DNA of 64,000 nt from Parietichytrium sp. I65-24A. Taxonomy: Eukaryota; Sar; Bigyra; Thraustochytrida; Thraustochytriidae. The notes beneath the pieces are model-generated. The model saw nothing but the letters and a program-made list of their open reading frames with translations, was not told the origin of the DNA and ran no database searches. Made by a program: the position numbers and the translations under genes. Location of the stretch: assembly GCA_012862575.1 (NCBI GenBank), contig BLSF01000008.1, positions 310,001 through 374,000 of the forward strand, read 5' to 3'. Below, piece by piece: positions 37,201 through 46,610 of this stretch; the first letter of the stretch is position 1; each line of letters opens with the position of its first letter.

Positions 37201-38185
37201 TGTGGAGAAGCACAAAGACTCGGAGCCTTGTGTCATTGACTCCGTAAGGGTTCTTTGTGACTCTTCAAACTTGGAAGGTATCCGCAAAGTAAAGATCACG
37301 TTCCGATATGACCGTAATCCTGTGATTGGAGACAAGTTTTCGAGTCGCCACGGACAGAAGGGTGTGCTCTCCATCCTTTGGCCGCAAGAGGACATGCCTT
37401 TCACGGAGTCTGGCATGTCCCCTGATGTTATCATCAACCCACACGCCTTCCCCTCCCGTATGACCATCGGTATGTTGGTGGAGTCCATGGCAGGAAAAGC
37501 AGGTGCTCTTCACGGCGTGTATCAGGACGCCACGCCTTTCACGATGCAGGGAGATACCGAGGGAGAGACCGCTGTGGACTACTTTGGCGAGCAGTTGCGT
37601 GCAGCCGGGTACAACTACTACGGCTCAGAACCTTTGTACAGCGGTTTGCAAGGGACGGAACTCAGAGCCGATATTTACATCGGGTTGGTCTATTACCAGC
37701 GTCTGCGTCACATGGTGTCAGACAAATCGCAGGTGCGTAGCCTTGGGCCGATCGACCCAGTTACGCGGCAGCCTGTGAAGGGTCGTAAGCGGATGGGTGG
37801 TGTTCGCTTTGGAGAAATGGAGCGTGACTCTCTTCTGGCACACGGAACCTCCTTTTTGATGCGCGACCGCTTGCTCAATTGTTCAGACCGACACGTGGCA
37901 TACGTGTGTTGCGGCTCGATCATTTCCGTCCACGCCTTTTCAGGTCCTCATTCTTCTGACAAGTATTTGGGACTTATGGGCGATGAAGACCCTGCAAACA
38001 TTAACGAAATGAAAGATGAAGACAATGAGGAGAAGTCAGCGTTCCAAGCTCCAAAGTCTAGCACGAAGATTGTTTGTGATCTCTGCGGCCGCACGGACAA
38101 ATGGTATGCCATCACCATCCCGTATGTGCTGAGGTTCCTGGTTAACGAGCTGGCTGCGATGGGTATTAAAATCGTCATTCACTAG
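34247..38185 (+). CDS. RPA2: RNA polymerase I second-largest subunit (RPA135/POLR1B)
   Basis: A 1,312-residue protein; the ATG at 34247 has a favourable context (A at -3, G at +4). Conserved RPB2-family blocks run throughout: [105 protein letters not shown], and the C-terminal CDLCGRTD zinc site with [17 protein letters not shown]. Family-specific wording (AHVESFNYA-like start, PRRN in the fork region, [19 protein letters not shown]) matches Pol I rather than Pol II or III. With the largest subunit it forms the active cleft that transcribes pre-rRNA in the nucleolus. An insertion at about 585-650 carries a basic KHKRKK stretch and Ser-rich sequence absent from the usual alignment. Confidence 0.97.
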   Translation: [1312 protein letters not shown]

Positions 38186-38829
38186 ACTGGGAAAAGTTTT
38201 GCTTGAAAATTTGAAGACAAAGGAGAAAACGATAGATCATTTTAGGAAGATGTTTAGGTTTGCTTCTTTTTTTTTTTTTTGGCAGGAGAAATAATTTCTT
38301 AGCGTAATGTTTTTCTTTTCCTTTTTATTAAAAAAAATAGCTGAATTGATTGACTGCAGTTGTTTTCCGTTCAATCCTAAAAGCCGAGAGTCGAAAGAGG
38401 GAATGTAAAATTTCGAAATTCGGTAATCATTTGGTAAAAAAGCATGTTTTGGAGCACAGACTTCAACGAAACTCTGAGAATCGCTCTTTGTGTCACAGTC
38501 AACATGACGCGGACAAATGTGGCCGTGCGAAATGACGTCAAGCCAAAGCACACGTGCGACTGAGCAGAACGAAAGAAGTGCAAGCTAACAAAATTGTACC
38601 AAGCCTTGATTCACGAGTAAAAAAAGATTGGTCGAGCGGAAAACCGCAGCCAGACGATATATGAGCGGTTGATGGCGTGAAAGCTTTACGTCATCAACTC
38701 CTTCCAAGAGCATCGGGGACTGAAAGCGCGATGCGATAAAATGAACGGATGTAAGTGTGTAGATATTGATGTGCTGTACAGACGAGCGTGTTCTAAGAGG
38801 CAGCGAGAAGCTGCCATTGTGGCGGAAAC
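38186..38829. other. Convergent 3' region
   Basis: A 644-bp spacer between the 3' ends of the Pol I and IP6K-fusion genes. It has a long poly-T run (38264-38280) and an A-rich patch near 38328-38340, as expected for processing sites of genes meeting tail to tail. The palindrome TGACGTCA (38533-38540) matches the CREB-type site but sits between two 3' ends. No gene is seen. Confidence 0.5.
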
Positions 38830-41124
38830 TCAACGCACAAGCCTACTTGCGGACTCAGTGCGTTTTATCTGTGTACAAGGGGCATCCAACAAAATTTTGG
38901 AGAACAGCTTCCTCAAGTTTTGGATGCCAAACACCATGCCGGTGTCGTAGGTGGTGCCGGAAGAATGGCGCTCACACTTTGCAAAGTCGATCAGGCGAAC
39001 AGAAACGCAAAATGGTTGGTGATCTGCTTCTGCTACCGAGGCGTAATCGAAGGAATGCGACCGTGAGCGGCGTGCCAATTGGTTCCGTAACCGATGGTGC
39101 TGAATTAACGGGTGCTGGTACTGGGAAATCTCCATGCAGGTTGACGACGAGGCAGTTTCTGGGTTGGATCGAAACGACTCGTCCGACTGGACAGAGGACG
39201 AAGAAGAAACACGATCACGGCGGCTTGCCGCAGTGTCTCCCTCAAACACGATCAGAATCGAACAACCGTAGAAACGCCAATAAGTGGATTTGATGGCAGC
39301 TTCCAACTCATCCAGCTGAGTAATGATGTCTTTGACAATATTAGTGCGCACGCGCCCAGACTCTTGCTCTAGAGTGAAGAGCCCCAGCGCTTTGTAGAAG
39401 TCCTGCTGGTCCAGGGACCTCCCCCAGTACTTGTCCTTGAGGATGTAGGCGTGCTCTTTGGCATCGTAGATCTGCATCCCTCCCACCCTGACTCCCAGAG
39501 GTTTTGAGGTGGTGGTCTCGACGCGCATCTGCTTCTTCGCCTTTTTCTCAGCGGACTCAAAGTTGCCGTGCTGTTGGGTGCCCATCTTCAAGTCTAAGAT
39601 ATGCGGACGGGACAATCCGTGAGTGAGGTTCTCCATCACCAGGTAGACGAATTTCCCGTCCCCAACCTCGACAGCCTTCTTGCTGCGGTGCTCAATGAAA
39701 CGGTCCCATAAGGTATTGACGCTCCATGGTTTGGTGGTTGCGAGCGAATGTTTTCCGCGAAGTTGTGTTTGGCCTAGATTGCGTGGCGAGGAAAGTCCGT
39801 GCGAGACTTGGTCTGCTTGAAGCGCTGGGCCGGATCCCGAACTTCCCAACGACGCCGTGTCAGCCATAGCCGTTTCCTCCGGTTCTTCGTGCTTTGTGAC
39901 GCAGGGCTTTTTATGCTCAAGCGCAGAGTCCGCAAACTGGCTACCGGACCGTCTTCGCTTATTGAGGAAGCCGATACGCGAGCTGGCGCTCGGAGATGCC
40001 TGTGAAACAATGTTCGAGTTGCTCAGATTCGTGGTGTGCGCGAATGGGGTGTTGAATTCGGAAGCGATTCCACAATTGGAGACTGTAGAGTACGGGTTTG
40101 CGCTGTTGAGTTGCATATGGTTCACGGCTTGGTCGGAGTCCACATCATCCACGTCCTCCATTGCGTCTTCGTCGACACTTTTCGTTTCGTCTTCGTGCTC
40201 TGGGGAGTGCATGACCTCGAACGGCCTCTCGAGCGCTTGCTCGTTTTGGATAATGTGCATGACGTCAATGACCACCTTGCCGAGGTACACAGGTGCAAAC
40301 CGGGCCACCAGTGGGCACTCTTTCTGTAACACTTCGTACGTTTCCATCTCCTGCTTGGTCGCCGGCTTGCACAGTTCGCCCAAGTCGCCGCGGAGCATGG
40401 GGAAGCTTCCCGCGACCTGATGGGGAAACAAATACAACTGTCCACCTGAAGGCGACATGGCAACTGCTTGGGGAAGATGGTCGACTCCGCCCCATGTCTC
40501 TTCAAAAAGTTTATCTTCTTTGAATACAAGGACAGAGAGCGACCCATAAGGTTTTTTCAGGTGTGTGAGCTCTGTGGGTGGAAGAGACCGCGCGTTTCGA
40601 AACATGTCGTCAATAATCCCTCCATGCGTCACAATAACAATCTGCTGCCCGCGGTGTTTTTTCACCACTTCCTGCAAAAAGTGTTTGACTCTTAAAAACC
40701 GATCATTCAAAGACTCTCCATCTGGCACCTTATAATCCGGGTTACGCTCCACAAACCGTTTCTGATACACCTCCGGCATCTCCTGCTGCACCTTATTCAA
40801 GCTCCATCCCGTGAGCCTGCCGCCATTAAAGGGCATCAGCCTCTTGTCTAGTGTCACCGCCACGCCCAACTCCTTGGAAATATTTTGTGCCGTCTCCACG
40901 CTGCGCGGGCTGCTGTACAGCGCCACTAAATTTCGCTTCCTCTTCAGCGTCTGTGAAATAGCCACCGCCTGCAGCGACCCCTTCCTGCTCAAGTGCGCCA
41001 GCGCAGGTGTCACGTGTTCCGCATGCCGTACTACGTACATTCGCACCAGATCGCCTTCCCTGCTATCCTCCGCAATAGCCGTTCCCATGGCACCCGCCGC
41101 CATGCCTTTGCTCTCCTGCGCCAT
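38830..41124 (-). CDS. Histidine phosphatase fused to inositol hexakisphosphate kinase
   Basis: A 764-residue single-exon protein, ATG at 41124. Residues about 27-220 are a branch-1 histidine phosphatase (phosphoglycerate-mutase fold): the catalytic pair R33-H34 (VVRHAE), SSPRSVETA near 71, GES near 134 and VTHGG near 166, all key residues present. Residues about 230-270 open the kinase with HQVAGSF and CKP, as in KCS1/IP6K. After an acidic then basic linker (about 310-470) come PHILDLKMG near 511 (the PxxxDxKxG inositol-binding motif), SILIVFEG near 623 and LIDFAK near 712 (the metal-binding IDF). IP6Ks add a beta-phosphate to InsP6. A fused histidine phosphatase could remove it, or act on the inositol phosphate ring. 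The arrangement parallels PPIP5K/VIP1, but both domains belong to different families. Substrate of the phosphatase half is inferred. Confidence 0.92.
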   Translation of the reverse strand: MAQESKGMAAGAMGTAIAEDSREGDLVRMYVVRHAEHVTPALAHLSRKGSLQAVAISQTLKRKRNLVALYSSPRSVETAQNISKELGVAVTLDKRLMPFNGGRLTGWSLNKVQQEMPEVYQKRFVERNPDYKVPDGESLNDRFLRVKHFLQEVVKKHRGQQIVIVTHGGIIDDMFRNARSLPPTELTHLKKPYGSLSVLVFKEDKLFEETWGGVDHLPQAVAMSPSGGQLYLFPHQVAGSFPMLRGDLGELCKPATKQEMETYEVLQKECPLVARFAPVYLGKVVIDVMHIIQNEQALERPFEVMHSPEHEDETKSVDEDAMEDVDDVDSDQAVNHMQLNSANPYSTVSNCGIASEFNTPFAHTTNLSNSNIVSQASPSASSRIGFLNKRRRSGSQFADSALEHKKPCVTKHEEPEETAMADTASLGSSGSGPALQADQVSHGLSSPRNLGQTQLRGKHSLATTKPWSVNTLWDRFIEHRSKKAVEVGDGKFVYLVMENLTHGLSRPHILDLKMGTQQHGNFESAEKKAKKQMRVETTTSKPLGVRVGGMQIYDAKEHAYILKDKYWGRSLDQQDFYKALGLFTLEQESGRVRTNIVKDIITQLDELEAAIKSTYWRFYGCSILIVFEGDTAASRRDRVSSSSSVQSDESFRSNPETASSSTCMEISQYQHPLIQHHRLRNQLARRSRSHSFDYASVAEADHQPFCVSVRLIDFAKCERHSSGTTYDTGMVFGIQNLRKLFSKILLDAPCTQIKRTESASRLVR

Positions 41125-41399
41125 CACGATTCCCGCTATCGTTCAATCTCCAAAAATACCAAAGCAACCACCACCACCACCACAGTGCACGGGAACAAAG
41201 AGTTCCGCAACAACTACAGAGCAGAGCGCGGACGAACGCGGTGTACGCGCACTGTGCAAGCGCTTTGCGACGGCGAATCCGGTCTGCCGCGAGGACACTT
41301 CTGACTGCGCGTCCTAGGAGCGCGCCTAGCTGAGGCGGGTAGATGTAGATGGGTTGCACTCCACGCAACCGCGCACTCACACCTACCTCCGCTGACTAT

Positions 41400-41400
41400 G

Positions 41401-41431
<31 letters not shown>

Positions 41432-41450
41432 TCTCTCTCTCTCTCTCTCG
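41400..41450. repeat. CT microsatellite upstream of the IP6K fusion
   Basis: A near-continuous CT run with a few G or C interruptions, about 280 bp upstream of the minus-strand ATG, so GA-rich on the sense strand. Related CT/GTCTCT tracts follow at about 41490-41617. Confidence 0.85.
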
Positions 41451-43032
41451 TGTCCGAGTGTCCTCGCAATGGAATGAGGACCCCGCGTTCTCTCTCTTTC
41501 TCTCTTCCTCTTCCTCTCTCTGTCTCTGTCTCTGTCTCTGTCTCTTCCCCTCACTGCTTTTGTGCTGTTGACAACAAGTTGAGTGATGTTCTCTCCCTCT
41601 CTCTCTCTCTCTCTCTAAGAACAAGCAAGGGACCTGCCAGTTCTGCGACGCAGCTGTGTAGGAGCAACTAGGCCGCGCGATAGGGTGCCCGTGGAGAGAC
41701 GGCGAGGTGAAGGGGATTCTGTCTTCTTCCTCCAAACTCTCCAAACCCCCTGTGCCCTCCTTCCTCCTCCTCCAGCTAGAGGGATAGTAAGACTGGGCGC
41801 GAGGAGCTTGGGAGCCGGGCTAGGCCGGTGGTGGGAGTATTGGTGATTAGAGGTCGCCGTGGGGAGTGCTAGCGAACAGCTACTTACTCCCACTCTCAGC
41901 AAGCTGAGATGTGTTAGAAGTTCTGAGGAGTGTTGGAATTTCCTTCCTCTTCCTCCTTTGGATGGGTGGCTATAGAAAGTTCTATCAGGTGCTACAGCCC
42001 GCACTTTAATCAGAATTCAGAGATTGAGCTGCCGGCCACCGCTAAGGTTTGCAGTGGCGGTGCATTAACGCTCGAGGTGCTATGGCATGCAATAACGATT
42101 AGACTGAATGCACCGTGGTGCCGGGTGCTTGCGCAGCTCGCAGCACTAAGGTTTATCTTAGATAGCCGATAAGAAGAGGGAGCGTTTTCATCTTTGTCAG
42201 TTTTCGTTCCGGCAATGGGATGATGGATATTAGAACTACTTACCTCGTCAGTAAGGTCAAGACGAGTTTCGGCTTGAAACGCAATGGCTCCTCTCAATCC
42301 CCAGGTCTCTTTTCCGCTTCTTCTCGGCAACCAAGGCTATAGGGAAATAGGAGCACTCTATAGACCCGTTAAGAGGCAGGTTCCACTCTATAGCAGCGAT
42401 ACCTGGATCTACCTCTTACGCGTAAGAGCGAGGGCTGCAGGTTGAAAGGGAAATGCAAAACTGAGAAAAAACAAGCAAACACAGAGGAGTGGCGTGAGCT
42501 TACCAGACTTTACAGTCGCAGACCGAACTTTTTGACCTCCTATGCCTTCCCCCCGCTATTTACTAATGCTCGAATCCGGTCCAGACTGGCGCGCCGCGTC
42601 GCGTGCCGAATCTCTATGGTACCTTCGCCTGTTCCTCGAGTGCTCCAGAAGGTAAAAACCCGGCGATAAGGCTCTTCTAACCCGTAGCCTATTGTTTTCT
42701 ATGCCTTCACGCTCTCGAATTTTAGTGGACTGTGTGGTACGGGCAAAAATATTCAAAAGGTAAGAGTGCCTCCTCTACCGCACTCCCTCACAAGCTCACA
42801 GGTGGGACCAATAGCCAATAGCCACAGCTGCGTAGTTCCTGAATCCCCGTTCAAAAAAACTTACCAGACCACCACCACAACCAACCGCAATGGTCTCGCA
42901 GACGTAGGCCCCGCCACGTCAGCTTAAGAGGTCGGGATGCTAGACGAACCTACTATAAGGTGGTTCTAGTTGTGCACTATCGAACGCAGTAGGCGTAGGT
43001 ACCCTGCAAGAATAGAAGCGTGCGGATGTGTG

Positions 43033-43128
43033 ACTGTTAATGATAAGCTCAAACGTCGGCGGCTAATGAAGGCTTTAGGAACTGTTAATGATAAGCTCAA
43101 ACGTCGGCGGCTAATGAAGGCTTTAGGA
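43033..43128. repeat. 48-bp perfect tandem repeat, two copies
   Basis: Units 43033-43080 and 43081-43128 are identical over all 48 bases. The unit begins ACTGTTAATGATAAGC and ends GGCTTTAGGA. No reading frame or RNA fold that would explain it was found; identity suggests a recent duplication. Confidence 0.95.
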
Positions 43129-45941
43129 AGTCTTCGCGTGTGTGTGTGATTCGGAGCGACTCTGGTTGGGAAGATTCTCTCTCTCTGTCTGACTGTGCTA
43201 GTCGGCCAGCTACACCTAGAGATAGGAGTAGGAGAACTATTGGAAACTTACTATTTGCCTTGGTGCTACCGAGCGATAGCCGCAGCACTAAAGGCACCGT
43301 AGGTTTCCTTTGTGGATAGCTAGACTAGCTAGGCTAGAGTTCGTATGAGAAGGAGATCACAACAATCACAACAGAGATTGACAGTCAGAGTGCGTTGAGT
43401 GCAATTGGTGCAATAAATTGGAATTGGACGGGCTCCACGTCGTCCTTGCGCCCCTCAGACACCTCGGACACCTCAGACTGTGCGTTCCAACGGAGGTGAG
43501 TGATGAGTGATTGTGGCGGTGCCAAAGACCAAAGACCAAAGATGACCAAAGACCAAAGACGGTGCGAGAACGATGGGCAAGATATGCGGTGCTGGGTATA
43601 GTACGTGGTCCTCAGAGTTAACCGGGTACTCGTGCAAGATGCCGACTATGCCGACTGTGTTTGAGTATCGGAGCACAAAAACGCAGACGGCTCGGCGGCA
43701 CTGAGCACTGTATTCACTGTCTGTACTCAGGACTCAGTACCAAATACCGGTATGGGTATGCGCCTCAGGCGTCTTGCTTGTCTTGATTGTTTTGATTGTC
43801 TTGATTGTCTTGCTTGTTTTACTTGGCGGCTTGGACCTGGGATGCGGCGGCGGTCCTGTTGTCGATCCGGGATTCGTCAGAGGTGTGCTCCGGCGCTAAT
43901 GGAGGCACTGCAAAGTATTCTACGAGTGCCGTGCTGGTTGAGGTCTATCGATCCTGCTTATCAGCAGCTTAGTTGCCGCCTCAGTACGCTCACGCTAGGC
44001 TACCCTCGATTGCGAAGAGATCCACGAAAGTGACAAAGCAATCAATCTTTGGGGGAGATCTCCAGCAATCTCAGCGGAGCAAGATGGCCAGGCGAACGTC
44101 ACGGACGAGCCACAGAGCGACTATGAGCGACTAGCTCTGGTCAAGCGATTCTAAGGATCCTGTCCTGAAAGACTGAAAAGCTACCAGCACCGGTCCTTGC
44201 TCTCTTCCAAGGAAATCAATTCACTGCCTTGGCAAACAGTCAAACAAACGTTGATCAGCATCAACGAGGTGGACAGAGCCAACAGAGACCAACAGAGCCA
44301 GCCAGACAGCCAGACGTGCCCTCAAAGTCTCTTAGCATACAGCACAGAAGTCCTTCTCACCACTGTAAAAATTGCAAAACGAATCGCTACAGTAGGGTAC
44401 TCACGGTAAGTACCTTTCGAAAGTAGTCAGGGATTCAGTCTGACTCTCGCTGCTCTTTCGGCGACTCAACAGAGTTCTGAATTTTCTGAATTCTGACTTT
44501 CTACGATTGCAGTTTGGAGTGGAAATGAGTTGCGCTGAAAAGTGAGCGAAGCAAACCTTTTGCGCAAAGCTGAGGTCCTGAGTTCGAGAATTCGAGAGTT
44601 CGAGATGCCTTCAACTTGCTTCGAGTCGAAGCGCTGGCCCGGACGGAAGCAAGCCAGCTTTGCGTTCGCGAGCAAGCTGGTGGTGCCAGAAGAGTTCAGA
44701 ACCTCCGCAAGGTAGCGATTTACCGGTTCCGACTTCGCGAATGACTGGCTATTGAACTGCCAACTGGCTGGAGATGTGGCCAAATACCAAGCCGGGCACA
44801 AATAGGCCGAGGAGTCTGCTCCCAGCGTGAGCTCGTGGCACCTAATGGAGCGATTGGAACGATTGGAGCAATTGGAACGATTGGATCGAAGCGAGCCTCA
44901 TCCGAAGCTTCACACAATCTCGCGCGATGACTTACCTGTTTCTTTTCTTCTTCCAAGCCAATGGAAAAAAGTTGTCAGAGCCGTGTATTCGCGCCGAAAG
45001 GCCCGGCTCGTTGCACTCCTGACCAATCTGCCACTCCTTGCTCCCGTGGATTCCGGTACAATCGCTCAGCTCTCAAAGCCTCAGACGCAAAAGCGAGAGC
45101 ACACCGAGTCCGCGATCGCTTGCCTCCCACTTGCTTGCCTCGAATCGCAATTATGGCGAGTCTGACAAAGAGAACTGCAGCCAAAACTGCCAAAAGACTT
45201 CCAATTTGTTGGACGAACGCACGCCCCCAGCAATTTTCTACGGTGGTAGCGACGTCGCGGGTTCCTGAATCTCGGCAACTTTAGCGGACGAGTACAAGAC
45301 AAGTACTCACAGTCAGTACTCGATACTGGCGGGCTTTGACGGGGCGTGAGGACTGGACGAGTGTTCCGAGCTTCTTTCAGCTGTACGCGTAGTCAAACGC
45401 AATGCTGCGAGCCGAATTGCAGATGGTTACTGGAATCAAGGAGGAGACATTTCCTATGCAACACACTCGCACAGCTAAGGTTGACAGCAAAGATCACAAC
45501 GCCCAAGTGAGTTGGGAGGACAGAGAACAAAGCCAAGTTCCAAATTTCTCTGCTGTGCTCAGAAGTACTCGTACTCACTTCATTCCTGAACGCAAGCGAA
45601 TAAACCTCTCTTTTACAATTTACAGTTCAAACTTTTCCATAGTATTCATCTCTCCAAGTCCATTTGAAAGAGACAACAAGACACAAAGTTACGCCCAAAG
45701 CAAAAGCAGAGAGAAAAAATGGGCAAGGTTGAAACAGCTTTCAGAATTCAGAACCTTCAGCCTGAGGCAGATCAGACACGCGGTCTGCTACCAAGCCCAC
45801 CATTTCCCCGACGAGAAACCGGCAGAATCTCTTCTTTGAATGCCCGTACAGAAGGAAGGCCGCGATGTGCTTTCTTCGAGGAGAAGGAATCTTGGTTCAC
45901 AGAGGCGCGAGGAATTTGAGCCAACTCGTACTGACAAAGAG

Positions 45942-45966
45942 TACTCAGTACTCAGTACTCAGTACT
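45942..45966. repeat. AGTACTC heptamer array
   Basis: Four AGTACT palindromes in tandem, spaced seven bases apart. Further single copies of AGTACT lie at about 45303, 45317, 45563 and 46205, so the motif is concentrated in this 0.9-kb part of the gene-poor region. Confidence 0.8.
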
Positions 45967-46610
45967 GGTCTCAAACCTTCTGCGCGCGAAGGGTGCGAAG
46001 GGGACGATCAAACGACTTGAACGCATAGACGCAAACGAGTCCAAGTAGTCCAGGCGACTTTCGAATCTACCTACCTACCTACTTACCTACCGTACCTCCC
46101 ACTAGGCGCCCTTCACTATGTATGTTCTCAGAGTCAATCAGTCAGTCACGTAGCGTAGCATCCAAGCGAAGCACGCGATCCCTCCTTCTGTCTGGCGACT
46201 AAGTAGTACTTACTCCCTCTTCTCCCTCTCTCTCACTCTCGCTTTCTCTCTCGCTTTCTCTTCGAAGGCTCACACGTCGAGCCATAGAGTGATGAAGGAT
46301 GAAATGAATGATGGTCGAAAGAGGCCATACTCCTAGTCGCTCTGATAGGCTTGGATATGCCGGACCTCGCGAGACTGTGCTCAAGCACAGGCTCTCTTTG
46401 GAACCCGACGTCAGAAACCTCGGTTCCTTCGCTAGGGGATCGCGGCGAAAGCATAGCGGCCGCAGTGAAAGATCTTGACGCAACATCACGCCGAAAGGTG
46501 GGAAGATGAAAAAAAAGAAAACAGTGCAATTTTGGTGTAAAAACAACAGGGATCAAACATGCATGTACAAGTTCGACAAAACCAGGCGCAGGCGCGGTAT
46601 CGAAAGGGAT

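Larger units (their letters stand above)
41125..46610. other. Gene-poor, repeat-rich 5.5-kb region upstream of the IP6K fusion
   Basis: No recognisable protein gene, tRNA or rRNA. It has CT tracts (41400-41450, 41584-41617), a 48-bp exact tandem repeat (43033-43128), ACCAAAG units (about 43519-43561), CTTGATTGT units (about 43770-43825), GGAACGATT units (about 44845-44885), AGTACTC units (45942-45966) and CTAC units (about 46066-46095). At least seven GTAAGT hexamers lie on the minus strand against one on the plus. The longest open frame (45402-45839, plus strand, 145 codons) has no recognisable features. It may be a long multi-exon leader of the IP6K gene or a noncoding transcript region. 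Confidence 0.5.

Noticed and set aside
34247-38185. Pol III (RPC2) or Pol II (RPB2) as the identity of the polymerase subunit
   Set aside because: The N-terminal FNYA start, fork-region wording and the C-terminal CDLCGRTD...LAAMGIK match the Pol I subunit.
38533-38540. TGACGTCA as a CREB-type promoter element
   Set aside because: It lies between two convergent 3' ends, where no promoter is expected; one 8-mer hit is close to chance.
38830-41124. PPIP5K/VIP1 assignment for the fusion protein
   Set aside because: The kinase half has the PxxxDxKxG motif of the IPK family, not an ATP-grasp fold, and the phosphatase is the short branch-1 type.
42413-42428. 16-bp perfect palindrome CTCTTACGCGTAAGAG
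   Set aside because: About one such palindrome is expected by chance in a window of this size.
43752-44033. Cys/Leu-rich short frame (CLDCFDCLDCL)
   Set aside because: Produced by the CTTGATTGT repeat; not a zinc-finger protein.
45402-45839. 145-codon ATG frame in the gene-poor region
   Set aside because: No family resemblance, biased charged composition, and located among simple repeats. Kept only as a note in case transcription is found there.
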